Shown here in pieces: positions 24,301 to 31,969 of a stretch of DNA of 36,604 nt (positions are counted from its first letter, which is position 1; each line of letters opens with the position of its first letter). This stretch comes from Candidatus Kuenenia stuttgartensis (GTDB taxonomy: Bacteria; Planctomycetota; Planctomycetia; Planctomycetales; Planctomycetaceae). Under the pieces are notes generated by a model, which was not told the DNA's origin, made no database searches, and saw only the letters and a program-made list of their open reading frames with translations. The translations under genes and the position numbers were made by a program. The stretch spans positions 1 to 36,604 of the forward strand of contig CAMAWN010000038.1 in the NCBI GenBank assembly GCA_945861865.1, read 5' to 3'.

Positions 24301-24732
24301 ATGACCGCTCAGTTCATCACCACTCGCCGCGTAGAATTCGCCGACACCGACATGGCAGGGATCATTCACTTCGCGAACTACTACCGGTACATGGAAGAAG
24401 CCGAACACGCCTTCTTCCGTTCGCTGGGGCTGAGCATCATGCAGTCGCAACCGGACGGATCCGTGATCGGTTGGCCGCGTGTCTCGGCATCCTGTTCGTT
24501 CGAGGCTCCGGCCTATTTCGAGGACGTTCTGGACATCCGGCTGAACGTCGTGCGAAAGGGAGTCAAATCGCTGAACTACGAGATTGAGTTTTGGCGGGGC
24601 GAGACGCGACTGGCTCATGGAAAACTGAAAACCGTGTGCTGTGTCTGTCGGCCTGGTGAGCCGTTGGAGTCGATCGCGATTCCCGCCGAGTACGCCGACA
24701 AACTCGTGGAGGTGCCTGGTCCCGCCGTGTGA
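24301..24732 (+). CDS. Hotdog thioesterase (4HBT/YbgC type)
   Basis: 143 residues from ATG 24301. An in-frame GTG at 24253 overlaps the previous stop and would add 16 residues; either start is possible. It carries the hotdog catalytic loop F-A-D-T-D-M-A-G-I-I-H-F-A-N-Y-Y-R-Y (Asp 15 or 17 region), close to the Y-x-D-T-D-x-x-G-x-V-x-H motif of 4-hydroxybenzoyl-CoA thioesterase and YbgC. A long strand-helix core and R-L-A-H-G-K-L-K follow. Members hydrolyse acyl-CoA or acyl-ACP thioesters. Next to a chorismate lyase-like gene, a hydroxybenzoyl thioester is an attractive but unproven substrate. It is followed by the large membrane protein after 49 bases. Confidence 0.82.
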   Translation: MTAQFITTRRVEFADTDMAGIIHFANYYRYMEEAEHAFFRSLGLSIMQSQPDGSVIGWPRVSASCSFEAPAYFEDVLDIRLNVVRKGVKSLNYEIEFWRGETRLAHGKLKTVCCVCRPGEPLESIAIPAEYADKLVEVPGPAV

Positions 24733-24781
24733 AATTCGTGAATCTGAGACTCCGCGCTCACGATTCGCCGAGCGGTTGCGT

Positions 24782-27208
24782 ATGATCCGCCGCCCTCGCG
24801 AGGAATTGCGGAATCGGATCGGCATCGCGAGCAGACAACAGCTTCAAACCAGCGATGCGGTGGACTACGTGAGCGGCTGCGAATTGACAATCTCTTTGGG
24901 CCTGCGACGAGTTGGTCGTGTGCTGTCGCTTTGGTGTGTGGCCACACTGATGCTGATCGCTTGGTCCGAATTATCGGTGGCTGGTGATCCGCTGTCGGTG
25001 AGCGTCGGATTTGACCAGAGTTTCAAAGTCGGCCAGTGGACGCCGATCGTTGTCGCGAACGTCTCGACGAACGCACAGGTCTGTGAGGCAATTGTCATCG
25101 ATCCGGATGGCGTGGGCGTGTCGCATCCACTGACACGGCAGGTCGCTGAGGGCACGAGCGGCACGTCGCGTTGGATCGGAGTCGTTCGCAGCGGTCGATT
25201 GGACGGCGAACTGGAGGTGCGTGTCCGGAACGGTAGTTCAACGCCGCTTCAGTCTCAGAAATTACTGGCGTCGCGAGTCCCGAAAAGCACAGTCCCTGAT
25301 TCTGATGCCAGCGATCCAAACACCTGTTTTCCGTTACGGCAGTCCGAGCCAGTTTGGTTGGAGATCGGCACAGCAGTCGAATTATTGAAGCCGGTCGGCG
25401 CATTGCACGCGATTCGATCGGAGTCATTTCCAGACATCGTCGAAATTCCTTGGGCGTTGGATGGCGTCGATGGAATTTGGGTGACCAGCCGCGCGATGTT
25501 GAGCGAAGCGGCGCGAGTGGAACTGGAACGTTGGCTACGTCGCGGCGGTCATCTGGTGGTGACGATTGCGACGGACATTGACGAGTTTCAACAGACGCCG
25601 TGGGCCGGGGTGCTCAAAAGCGTCGTCGAACCGCGTGCGCGAACTCGGACAACGGACCTGAGTGGCATCGAGGGTTTCACGGTGCATGGCCGAAAGATTC
25701 TCGGCGCGAATCGCGCTCCGGTGCCAGTCACGACGCTGTCACGGAGCGAAGGCCAGATCTTGGCCTCGTGCTTGGAAGGCCCGCTCCTGACACGAGCCAG
25801 TTTTGGATTTGGACTGATCACCGTGTTCGGGATCGATCCGACCGTTACACCGATGTCGCGCTGGGACGGCCGCAGCAATTTCGTGAAGCGGTTGTTGCTG
25901 TCAAGGACAGACACCGAGTCCACGAAGTCGCCCGTTCGGTCATCGTTGTCGCAGAGCGGGATCACCGACTTGGCTTCGCAGTGGCGCGCCGCGGCCATTC
26001 ACATTCCAGAAGTCGCGCGTCCGACTTTGTGGGGAGCCTTGGGATTGTTGTTGGTGTACGCGGCCGTGATTGGTCCGCTCGATTATTTGCTGGTTCACAA
26101 ACTGCTGAAGCGTCCGCACTGGACTTGGGCCTCGCTGCCGTTGTTGGTGGCCGTGACGAGTTTCGGGACCGTCTGGTTGGCCCGCGCGGCAAACGGTGAT
26201 GTGGCGAAGCTGACTCAGTTGGACGTCGTGGATATCGACGCTGTCCGGCAAGAGGTGCTCGCTCGATCCTGGGCGACGGCCTACGCGACGGAAAACACGT
26301 TGTGGCATGTCGAGGCCGCTCCAACTCGGCTGTCTGCCAATCACCCGCAAAAGGTTCTCAGTTGGCTGGGCTTCCCGGAAAACGCCTCGGGCGGGATGTA
26401 CCGCGACAGTGGATTCGAGATCGGACATGCGATCGCTCGGTCAGCGGTGGATCGCTCGTCGCTCGACGGCATTCCCGTTGCGCAGTGGTCGTCGAAGTCA
26501 TTGACCTCGGAGGCGATCTGGACCTCAGAGAGGCCGCTGATTGAGTCGCAGCTCACCAGCACCGTTGCGGGTGAACTGGATGGTCCCGTCGTGCATCACC
26601 TGCCGTTTGATCTGCTCGATTGGGTCGTCGTGATTGACAAGTGGATCTATCGCCCGCATCCGCGGTTTGGTGAGGCGGCCACAATTTGGCGTGCCGGTCA
26701 GCCGTGGACTCCCAAAGACGAACGTAACTACGGCCGCGAGCTGCGCGGTTTTTTGCAACGCACCACCGCGACGAAGAAGCATGGCAAGAACGGCTCGGTG
26801 CAAGAGGACGTGCTGGTCGAGAAAGAACGCTACAACCCGCTCGTTCTCGATCCGGCGGATATTCTGCAAATGATGACGTTGCATGAATCGGCTGGCGGCA
26901 AGCTGTACACGGGACTGGATCATCACAGTTTGACTGCCTTCGACGTGACGCCGCTGCTCTCGCTGGATCGAGCCATCGTGATCGCTCGCGTCACAGAGCC
27001 GACCACCGAGTGGCAGTTCAACGGTGAAGCTCGCCGCCCGACGAGACACCACGGTTTCGTCCGGTTCGTGTTGCCGGTTCAACGAATCGGCGATGCGTCC
27101 GGTTTTCGATTCCTGCCAAAGTTAGAACCCCATGCGCCGACTCCTCAGGGGACGGAGCAAAAGCCGAAAGACAAAGACTCCGCCCCCAACGAAACCAAGT
27201 CGCCGTGA
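24782..27208 (+). CDS. Large membrane protein upstream of ABC ATPase
   Basis: 808 residues from the ATG at 24782; the frame opens earlier, inside the thioesterase gene. An N-terminal hydrophobic segment (about 55-75, ending S-V-A-G) exports a domain of about 350 residues. That domain includes a Rossmann-like stretch (I-W-V-T-S-R-A-M-L, then L-R-R-G-G-H-L-V-V-T-I-A) similar in layout to the glutamine-amidotransferase-like folds of planctomycete membrane proteins. Two membrane helices follow near 420-480 (L-W-G-A-L-G-L-L-L-V-Y-A-A-V-I-G, then W-A-S-L-P-L-L-V-A-V). A C-terminal soluble part of about 320 residues ends in a Pro/Lys-rich tail. I do not recognise a named family. Its stop overlaps the GTG start of the ABC ATPase, so the two are coupled. 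Confidence 0.7.
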   Translation: MIRRPREELRNRIGIASRQQLQTSDAVDYVSGCELTISLGLRRVGRVLSLWCVATLMLIAWSELSVAGDPLSVSVGFDQSFKVGQWTPIVVANVSTNAQVCEAIVIDPDGVGVSHPLTRQVAEGTSGTSRWIGVVRSGRLDGELEVRVRNGSSTPLQSQKLLASRVPKSTVPDSDASDPNTCFPLRQSEPVWLEIGTAVELLKPVGALHAIRSESFPDIVEIPWALDGVDGIWVTSRAMLSEAARVELERWLRRGGHLVVTIATDIDEFQQTPWAGVLKSVVEPRARTRTTDLSGIEGFTVHGRKILGANRAPVPVTTLSRSEGQILASCLEGPLLTRASFGFGLITVFGIDPTVTPMSRWDGRSNFVKRLLLSRTDTESTKSPVRSSLSQSGITDLASQWRAAAIHIPEVARPTLWGALGLLLVYAAVIGPLDYLLVHKLLKRPHWTWASLPLLVAVTSFGTVWLARAANGDVAKLTQLDVVDIDAVRQEVLARSWATAYATENTLWHVEAAPTRLSANHPQKVLSWLGFPENASGGMYRDSGFEIGHAIARSAVDRSSLDGIPVAQWSSKSLTSEAIWTSERPLIESQLTSTVAGELDGPVVHHLPFDLLDWVVVIDKWIYRPHPRFGEAATIWRAGQPWTPKDERNYGRELRGFLQRTTATKKHGKNGSVQEDVLVEKERYNPLVLDPADILQMMTLHESAGGKLYTGLDHHSLTAFDVTPLLSLDRAIVIARVTEPTTEWQFNGEARRPTRHHGFVRFVLPVQRIGDASGFRFLPKLEPHAPTPQGTEQKPKDKDSAPNETKSP

Positions 27209-28131
27209 TCGAAACCAACCAACTCACCAAACGCTACGGCGACTTGATCGCCGTCAACAACATCAACCTCAAGCTGTCCGAAGGGGACGTCTTCGGGTTC
27301 ATCGGCCCCAACGGATCAGGCAAAACGACCACGATGCGGATGCTGGCGACGCTGCTCAGCCCTGATTACGGCGAGGCGTACGTCTGCGGCATGTCGATCT
27401 ACACACACCCGCAGGAGATTCGCCGCTTGGTCGGCTTCATGCCCGACTTCTTCGGCGTGTACGACGACATGACGGTCATCGAGTACCTCGAATTCTTCGC
27501 CGCCGCCTATCGCATCAACGGCCCGGCTCGGCGAGCGGTCTGCGAAGAAAAACTGGAACTCGTGGACATGGCCTTCAAGCGAGACGCGATGGTCAATCAA
27601 TTGTCGCGCGGACAAACTCAACGCATCGGCCTCGCTCGCGTGCTGCTGCACGAACCACAGGTACTGCTGCTCGACGAACCCGCCAGCGGACTCGACCCGC
27701 GTGCCCGCATCGAAATTCGTAATCTGCTCAAAAAACTCGGCGAGATGAAAAAGACCGTCATCGTCAGCAGCCACATCCTGCCGGAACTGGCTGACGTCTG
27801 TACGCGAGTCGGCATGATCGAGAAGGGCGTCCTCATCGTGGATGGCTACGTCGATGAGGTCATGCGAAAGGCACGCCGCAGCATCCTGCTGCTGATCCGA
27901 GTCAAAGACCGCCTCGAAGCCGCAGCCGCGCTGATCGAACAACACCCCGGCGTGCAGTCGATCGAAATCAAGAGCGGGACGATCTTCGCGACACTCAATT
28001 CCGACGTGCTCGACTACAGCGAGCTTCCGACTCTGCTGCTGGAGAGCGGCTTCAAGCTGACGCTGTTCCGAGAAGAAGAGGTCAACCTTGAAACCGCGTT
28101 CATGGAACTGACCAAAGGCCTCGTGCAGTGA
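27205..28131 (+). CDS. ABC transporter ATP-binding protein (CcmA/ABC-2 type)
   Basis: 308 residues, beginning with a GTG that overlaps the previous stop (GTGA). Walker A is G-P-N-G-S-G-K-T-T (34-42), signature L-S-R-G-Q (133-137), Walker B L-L-L-D-E-P (154-159) and switch His 189. The Q-loop reads G-F-M-P-D-F-F-G-V-Y, with Asp in place of Gln, as is common in this ABC-2-type subgroup. After about 215 residues a C-terminal regulatory domain of 90 residues follows. It should power an ABC-2 type transporter or membrane remodelling complex. No permease with six helices lies beside it; the membrane protein upstream is the only candidate partner. The next gene is convergent, 10 bases away. Confidence 0.9.
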   Translation: MIETNQLTKRYGDLIAVNNINLKLSEGDVFGFIGPNGSGKTTTMRMLATLLSPDYGEAYVCGMSIYTHPQEIRRLVGFMPDFFGVYDDMTVIEYLEFFAAAYRINGPARRAVCEEKLELVDMAFKRDAMVNQLSRGQTQRIGLARVLLHEPQVLLLDEPASGLDPRARIEIRNLLKKLGEMKKTVIVSSHILPELADVCTRVGMIEKGVLIVDGYVDEVMRKARRSILLLIRVKDRLEAAAALIEQHPGVQSIEIKSGTIFATLNSDVLDYSELPTLLLESGFKLTLFREEEVNLETAFMELTKGLVQ

Positions 28132-28141
28132 TGGGCGGCCA

Positions 28142-29290
28142 TCACTCTCCGAAGCAAACCAAAGCCCCGTCGGTCCCCTCAGCCCCGATCACGAGACATC
28201 GCTCGCCCACGGCTGGCGACGCGGAAATCCCTCGACCGGGGACTTGATGCTTTTCGATGAGCGTGCCGTCGGCGAGTTTGGCCTCGTAGAGGAAACCGTC
28301 TCTCGAACCGACGAAGACTCGGTCGCCGACGACGACTGGCGAGCTGTTGACTTGGCCGCGAGTCGCCAGCTTCCAGACTCCTTTGCCGGTGGCTCGGTCG
28401 ATGGCGTGGAGCTGTTTGTCTTGGCCGCCGATCAGCACCAGCTTGTCGGTCAGCGCGGCGGACGAGTGATACGGCTGGTCGCGCTGCTGGTCGCTGTACT
28501 GCCAGACGACTTCTTTCTTGCGCCAGTCGAGGCAGATGACTTCGCTTTCGTGCGTGCCGACAAACAGCAGGTCGCCGCTGACGGCCGGTGATGCGATCAG
28601 GAATCGTTCCAGCGGCATGTCGGTGTCTTGTTCGCCGGTTTCGATATCGATGGCTCGCATGTGTTGGTCGCAGCCGGTCACGAACGTGTGCTTGCCCGAC
28701 ACCGCCGGCGATCCGTTCACGCGGTCCTCGGTCTGATACTGCCAGAGCTTCTCGCCGTCGCTCGCTTTCAGGCAGTACAGCGAGCTGTCGTATGAGCCGA
28801 AGATCAGCCGATCGCCGACGATATTTGCTGATGCAATGATCTGCCCGTTCGACGCGAACGTCCATTTCTTCTTTCCGGTCTTGCGGTCGATGGCATGAAA
28901 GACGCCGTCCTCGTCACCGGCGAATACGCCGTCGGCCGTTACGGCCGGAGACGACTGAAAGCCTGGCAGAAATGTATTCTTCTCGACTTTGTCGAGCGTG
29001 CGATACGACCACACGATTTCGCCCGTCGCAAGTTTAAGGCAAAGCATCTCGCCGCTGAGTGCTCCGACGTAAACGTTGTCGCCCACGATCGCCGCAGTCG
29101 AAGTGAAACCGTCCTTCGACGTGATCTTCCATTTTTTTTTGAGCTTCGTCGGCAGCGGGCTACTCGCAACGCCCGCCAAGTCAGCCGTGCGACGAAACGT
29201 CGGCCAACTGACGTCGGGCTTCGCTTCTTGTGCCGATGAGACTGACCACGTCACCAGCAACAGTCCAACGCTTGCGATGATCGACCACAT
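28142..29290 (-). CDS. Secreted PQQ-like beta-propeller protein
   Basis: 382 residues from the ATG at 29290; the frame is open for 53 more codons through a repeat, but those lack a ribosome site. A signal peptide (about 1-22) ends near S-S-A-Q. The rest is a beta-propeller of repeats of about 40 residues with the PQQ/WD40-like pattern: S-S-P-A-V, G-D-x-x-x-V-G, L-x-x-x-D-x-x-T-G-x-x-x-W. Seven or eight blades can be counted. No PQQ-ligand Cys pair or dehydrogenase active-site set was found, so it may be a BamB-like or surface scaffold rather than an enzyme. It is convergent with the ABC gene. Confidence 0.82.
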   Translation of the reverse strand: MWSIIASVGLLLVTWSVSSAQEAKPDVSWPTFRRTADLAGVASSPLPTKLKKKWKITSKDGFTSTAAIVGDNVYVGALSGEMLCLKLATGEIVWSYRTLDKVEKNTFLPGFQSSPAVTADGVFAGDEDGVFHAIDRKTGKKKWTFASNGQIIASANIVGDRLIFGSYDSSLYCLKASDGEKLWQYQTEDRVNGSPAVSGKHTFVTGCDQHMRAIDIETGEQDTDMPLERFLIASPAVSGDLLFVGTHESEVICLDWRKKEVVWQYSDQQRDQPYHSSAALTDKLVLIGGQDKQLHAIDRATGKGVWKLATRGQVNSSPVVVGDRVFVGSRDGFLYEAKLADGTLIEKHQVPGRGISASPAVGERCLVIGAEGTDGALVCFGE

Positions 29291-29298
29291 AAAACGGC

Positions 29299-29373
29299 AT
29301 AACGGCCATCGGCATTCAGCATTCGGGATTCGGCCGGCATTGCCCGCCCTCAGCCCCCAACCCCTAACCCCTG
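29299..29373. repeat. Repeat-rich spacer with CCCC(C/T)AA heptads
   Basis: Between the propeller gene start and the alcohol dehydrogenase end lie CGGCCATCGGC (29303-29313, also found at 13443-13453), alternating GCATTC/GGATTC segments, and three heptads of the form CCCC(C/T)A/G at 29354, 29361 and 29368. It looks like a composite of dispersed intergenic repeats with a short heptad microsatellite. Confidence 0.5.
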
Positions 29374-29376
29374 TTC

Positions 29377-30588
29377 TTACATCGCGCATTCGTAAAGCTC
29401 CTGCAAGCTGGTGACGTCCACCGGTCGTGGATTGAACTTGCCCGTCCATTGGGAGGCTGCCTCACTGGCCATGCTGGGGATCATTTTCTGAGTGACTCCG
29501 CAGGCTGCCAAGCTGGTCGGCAGATCGACCAAGTTCGCAAGTTCGACGACACGAGCCGCCAAAATCGCACCGGCTTGGGGATCATCGGCTGAACACAATC
29601 CGGCATCAGCCGCGAGTTCACCGTAAAGATCGCCGACCGTGCCGGCATTGAAGCGGATCACATGTGGCAACATCACGGCGATGGCGACGCCGTGCGTCAA
29701 ACCAAAGTGAGCCGACAACGGATTGGCAAGTGCGTGTGTCGCTCCCAGCATCGAATTCTCAATCGCCGCACCGGCAAAATGGGCTCCCAGCAGCATCGCC
29801 CCGGCATCGGTCAGCAGGGTTGTCCGGTCGGTGTGACCGGGTTGTTTCTCGCAAATCACTGCGGGAAAGGCCGACGACAACAATTGCCACGCGCGGCGGC
29901 TGAATCGTTGCGACAGCGGAGTTCTCGCCGACGTGACGTGTGCTTCGATGGCGTGGCTGATCGCGTCAATACCAGTCGCGGCGCAGACAGACGGAGGCAT
30001 CGAGAGCGTCAGTTCCGGATCGAGGATGGCGATCCTGGCGGCGGCTTTCTTGTCGCCGCAGGCCATCTTCATGTGTGTTTTGGAATTGGCGATGATCGCG
30101 AAGGACTGCGCTTCACTACCGGTTCCGGCCGTCGTGGGAATCGCGATCAGAGGCAGCATCGGCTTGGACGCCTTGCCGATGCCCCAGTAGTCCTCCATGC
30201 AGCCGCCGTTGGTCAGCAGAAAGTTGATCCCTTTCGCGCAGTCCATGCTGCTGCCGCCGCCAAGTCCCACGATCAAGTCGATGCTCTCTTGCAGAGCAAC
30301 CTCCAAGCCGTGCTCGACATCGGTGGTGGTCGGATCGTGCTGCACTTCGTCAAAGACCGTGACTTGCAGGCCGGCCGCTTTCAGTGATTCGACCGCATGT
30401 TGCTCGTGCCCCGCTCGCGCCAAGCCTTGGTCCGTGACGAGCAACACTCGTTGGCCCTTCAGATCGCGAGCCAACTCCCCCAACCGCTTCGCACGGCCAG
30501 GACCAAACAGGACTTGAGTCTGTTCGGAATCCAGCGACACCGGCCCTGCCGAATCATCCAGATTGTCGAGCAAGTCCAGCGCAGTCAT
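29377..30588 (-). CDS. Iron-containing alcohol dehydrogenase family protein
   Basis: 403 residues. The group III (iron-type) alcohol dehydrogenase fold oxidises or reduces alcohols/aldehydes with NAD(P). Seen are the nucleotide-binding [22 protein letters not shown], the metal ligand region [12 protein letters not shown], and [10 protein letters not shown] followed by F-G-L-T-H-G, which supply the remaining His ligands. The metal set looks complete. Length matches the family, with a short N-terminal addition of about 20 residues. The substrate is unknown, and there is no microcompartment or glycerol gene nearby. The promoter region upstream is 455 bp and shared with the histidine kinase gene. 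Confidence 0.92.
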   Translation of the reverse strand: MTALDLLDNLDDSAGPVSLDSEQTQVLFGPGRAKRLGELARDLKGQRVLLVTDQGLARAGHEQHAVESLKAAGLQVTVFDEVQHDPTTTDVEHGLEVALQESIDLIVGLGGGSSMDCAKGINFLLTNGGCMEDYWGIGKASKPMLPLIAIPTTAGTGSEAQSFAIIANSKTHMKMACGDKKAAARIAILDPELTLSMPPSVCAATGIDAISHAIEAHVTSARTPLSQRFSRRAWQLLSSAFPAVICEKQPGHTDRTTLLTDAGAMLLGAHFAGAAIENSMLGATHALANPLSAHFGLTHGVAIAVMLPHVIRFNAGTVGDLYGELAADAGLCSADDPQAGAILAARVVELANLVDLPTSLAACGVTQKMIPSMASEAASQWTGKFNPRPVDVTSLQELYECAM

Positions 30589-31043
30589 GCAGAAACTCGT
30601 CGGAGGGCGGTTGAGGCGGGATCGTCCGGCAGGAACGCTCAGGAAGCGTTCGGCGGATTCTACGGCGACGAGCGAGCCGGGGCCAAGTGCTGCTCAAATC
30701 GTCCGGCCGACGACTGATCGCCGAAAAACAATGGGCGGGCTCGCAATCCTTTCGCCCTCGCCAAGCCGGAGCACGAAACCGATCGATGTCCCCGAAATCG
30801 GCAAAGTTTGACAAGCCTCACCCAACCACGCCAGTTCTGTGAATTGCTCTGGCGGAACAACGTGTCCCCCGGCCGAGGCAATGTTCCGGCGATTGGCGTT
30901 GGCTCGTCCGGCGCGTGAAGAGATGCCGGTTGTCCCTCCGATATCGACTAGCGAACCCCCAGCGTGGCCGATGCGTCTCGCATTGGCCCGATTAGACGCT
31001 CGGATGCGAGACGCATCCGCTACACGACACGGAAAGTCACACC
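30589..31043. other. 455-bp divergent intergenic region
   Basis: This is the longest stretch with no supported gene. It lies between the divergent alcohol dehydrogenase and histidine kinase genes. It contains one strong inverted repeat (30970-31017) just before the kinase. Short open frames occur on both strands, but they lack ribosome sites and conserved motifs. Promoters for both genes are expected. Confidence 0.5.
30970..31017. repeat. 14-bp perfect inverted repeat
   Basis: GATGCGTCTCGCAT (30970-30983) and ATGCGAGACGCATC (31004-31017) are perfectly complementary with a 20-base spacer. The right arm ends 26 bases before the kinase ATG, so the hairpin would be in or near its 5' leader. It could be a repeat element or an operator. 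Confidence 0.75.
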
Positions 31044-31853
31044 ATGACCGAGCCGCACACACCTCAAACCGAAGTCGAAGTGTTGCGGCAGGAAGTCGCC
31101 ACCTTGCGGCACAAACTCTTGCAGTCGCAGCGGCTGAGCACCGTCGGTGCGCTGGCCTCGTCGGTGACTCACGAGTTCAACAACATCCTCACGACGGTCA
31201 TCAACTACGCGAAGATGGGCCTGCGTCACAAAGACGCCAACTCACGCGACAAGTCGTTCGACAAAATTCTCGCCGCCGGTCAGCGAGCCGCCAAGATCAC
31301 GACCGGCATGCTGTCCTACGCTCGCGGCCGAGGCAACCGCCGTGAACCGTATGACCTCGTCACGCTCGTCCAAGAAGTGCTGGTGTTGGTCGAGAAAGAC
31401 TTGCAGATGCACCGTGCTCGGCTGGAAACCAACTTCGCCGAGCACCCGCAAGCCGAAATCAACGCCGGTCAGATTCAACAAGTCCTGCTGAACTTGATCA
31501 TCAATGCTCGTCAAGCAATGCCGAACGGCGGCCGGCTGCTGATCTCCGTCACTTCGAATCGCGAGTCTGGATTCGCTGAGATCGGCGTCCGCGACAGCGG
31601 TTGCGGCATTGCAGCCGAGCAATTGAAAAAGATCTTCGACCCGTTTTTCTCGACCAAACAAGCCGACGAAAACGGCCAAGGCGGCAGTGGTCTCGGCTTG
31701 TCGCTTTGTCGCGAAGTGATCGAAGCCCACCATGGCCGCATCCGCGTCGAAAGCACCGTCGGAGTCGGCACGCAATTCACGCTCAAACTGCCGCTGGTTG
31801 CTGCAACGGCCGGCTCGATCGGCCCGAAGAAACCGATGCAAAAGGTTGGCTGA
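31044..31853 (+). CDS. Soluble sensor histidine kinase (NtrB-like core)
   Basis: 269 residues with no membrane segment or recognised sensor domain. A short N-terminal coiled coil (about 8-30) leads to the H-box V-T-H-E-F-N-N-I-L (His 43). The HATPase domain shows the N-box L-N-L-I-I-N-A-R-Q-A-M, G1 D-S-G-C-G-I, the F-box I-F-D-P-F-F-S-T-K and G2 G-G-S-G-L-G-L-S-L. It should autophosphorylate and pass phosphate to a response regulator, but none is in the window. The signal input is unknown; the coiled coil may dock to a partner. The start is supported by GGAAAG 8 bases upstream. Confidence 0.9.
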   Translation: MTEPHTPQTEVEVLRQEVATLRHKLLQSQRLSTVGALASSVTHEFNNILTTVINYAKMGLRHKDANSRDKSFDKILAAGQRAAKITTGMLSYARGRGNRREPYDLVTLVQEVLVLVEKDLQMHRARLETNFAEHPQAEINAGQIQQVLLNLIINARQAMPNGGRLLISVTSNRESGFAEIGVRDSGCGIAAEQLKKIFDPFFSTKQADENGQGGSGLGLSLCREVIEAHHGRIRVESTVGVGTQFTLKLPLVAATAGSIGPKKPMQKVG

Positions 31854-31870
31854 TTGCCACTCCCGACACC

Positions 31871-31926
31871 AGCACGATGCGCCAGCGAGTGGTCCTCACG
31901 ATCGCCACTCGCTGGCGCGTCGTGCT
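31871..31926. repeat. Long inverted repeat after the histidine kinase
   Basis: The arms 31871-31892 and 31905-31926 pair at 21 of 22 positions around a 12-base loop. There is no T-tract, so it is not a classical terminator, though it may still block transcripts. It resembles the dispersed palindromes elsewhere in the window. Confidence 0.75.
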
Positions 31927-31936
31927 TGTGAACATT

Positions 31937-31955
31937 CCGCTCACGGAGTGAGCGG
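31937..31955. repeat. Short hairpin before the M81 gene
   Basis: CCGCTCAC-GGA-GTGAGCGG is perfect and lies 15 bases before the ATG at 31970. It could affect translation initiation, or it may be one more dispersed palindrome. Confidence 0.65.
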
Positions 31956-31969
31956 TCTACGATGCCGCC

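Noticed and set aside
29354-29373. Telomere-like or CRISPR-like repeat
   Set aside because: Only three imperfect heptads with no spacers; a short microsatellite within dispersed repeats explains it.
31871-31926. Rho-independent terminator for the histidine kinase
   Set aside because: The stem is strong but no T-run follows on either strand, so it is listed as a repeat.
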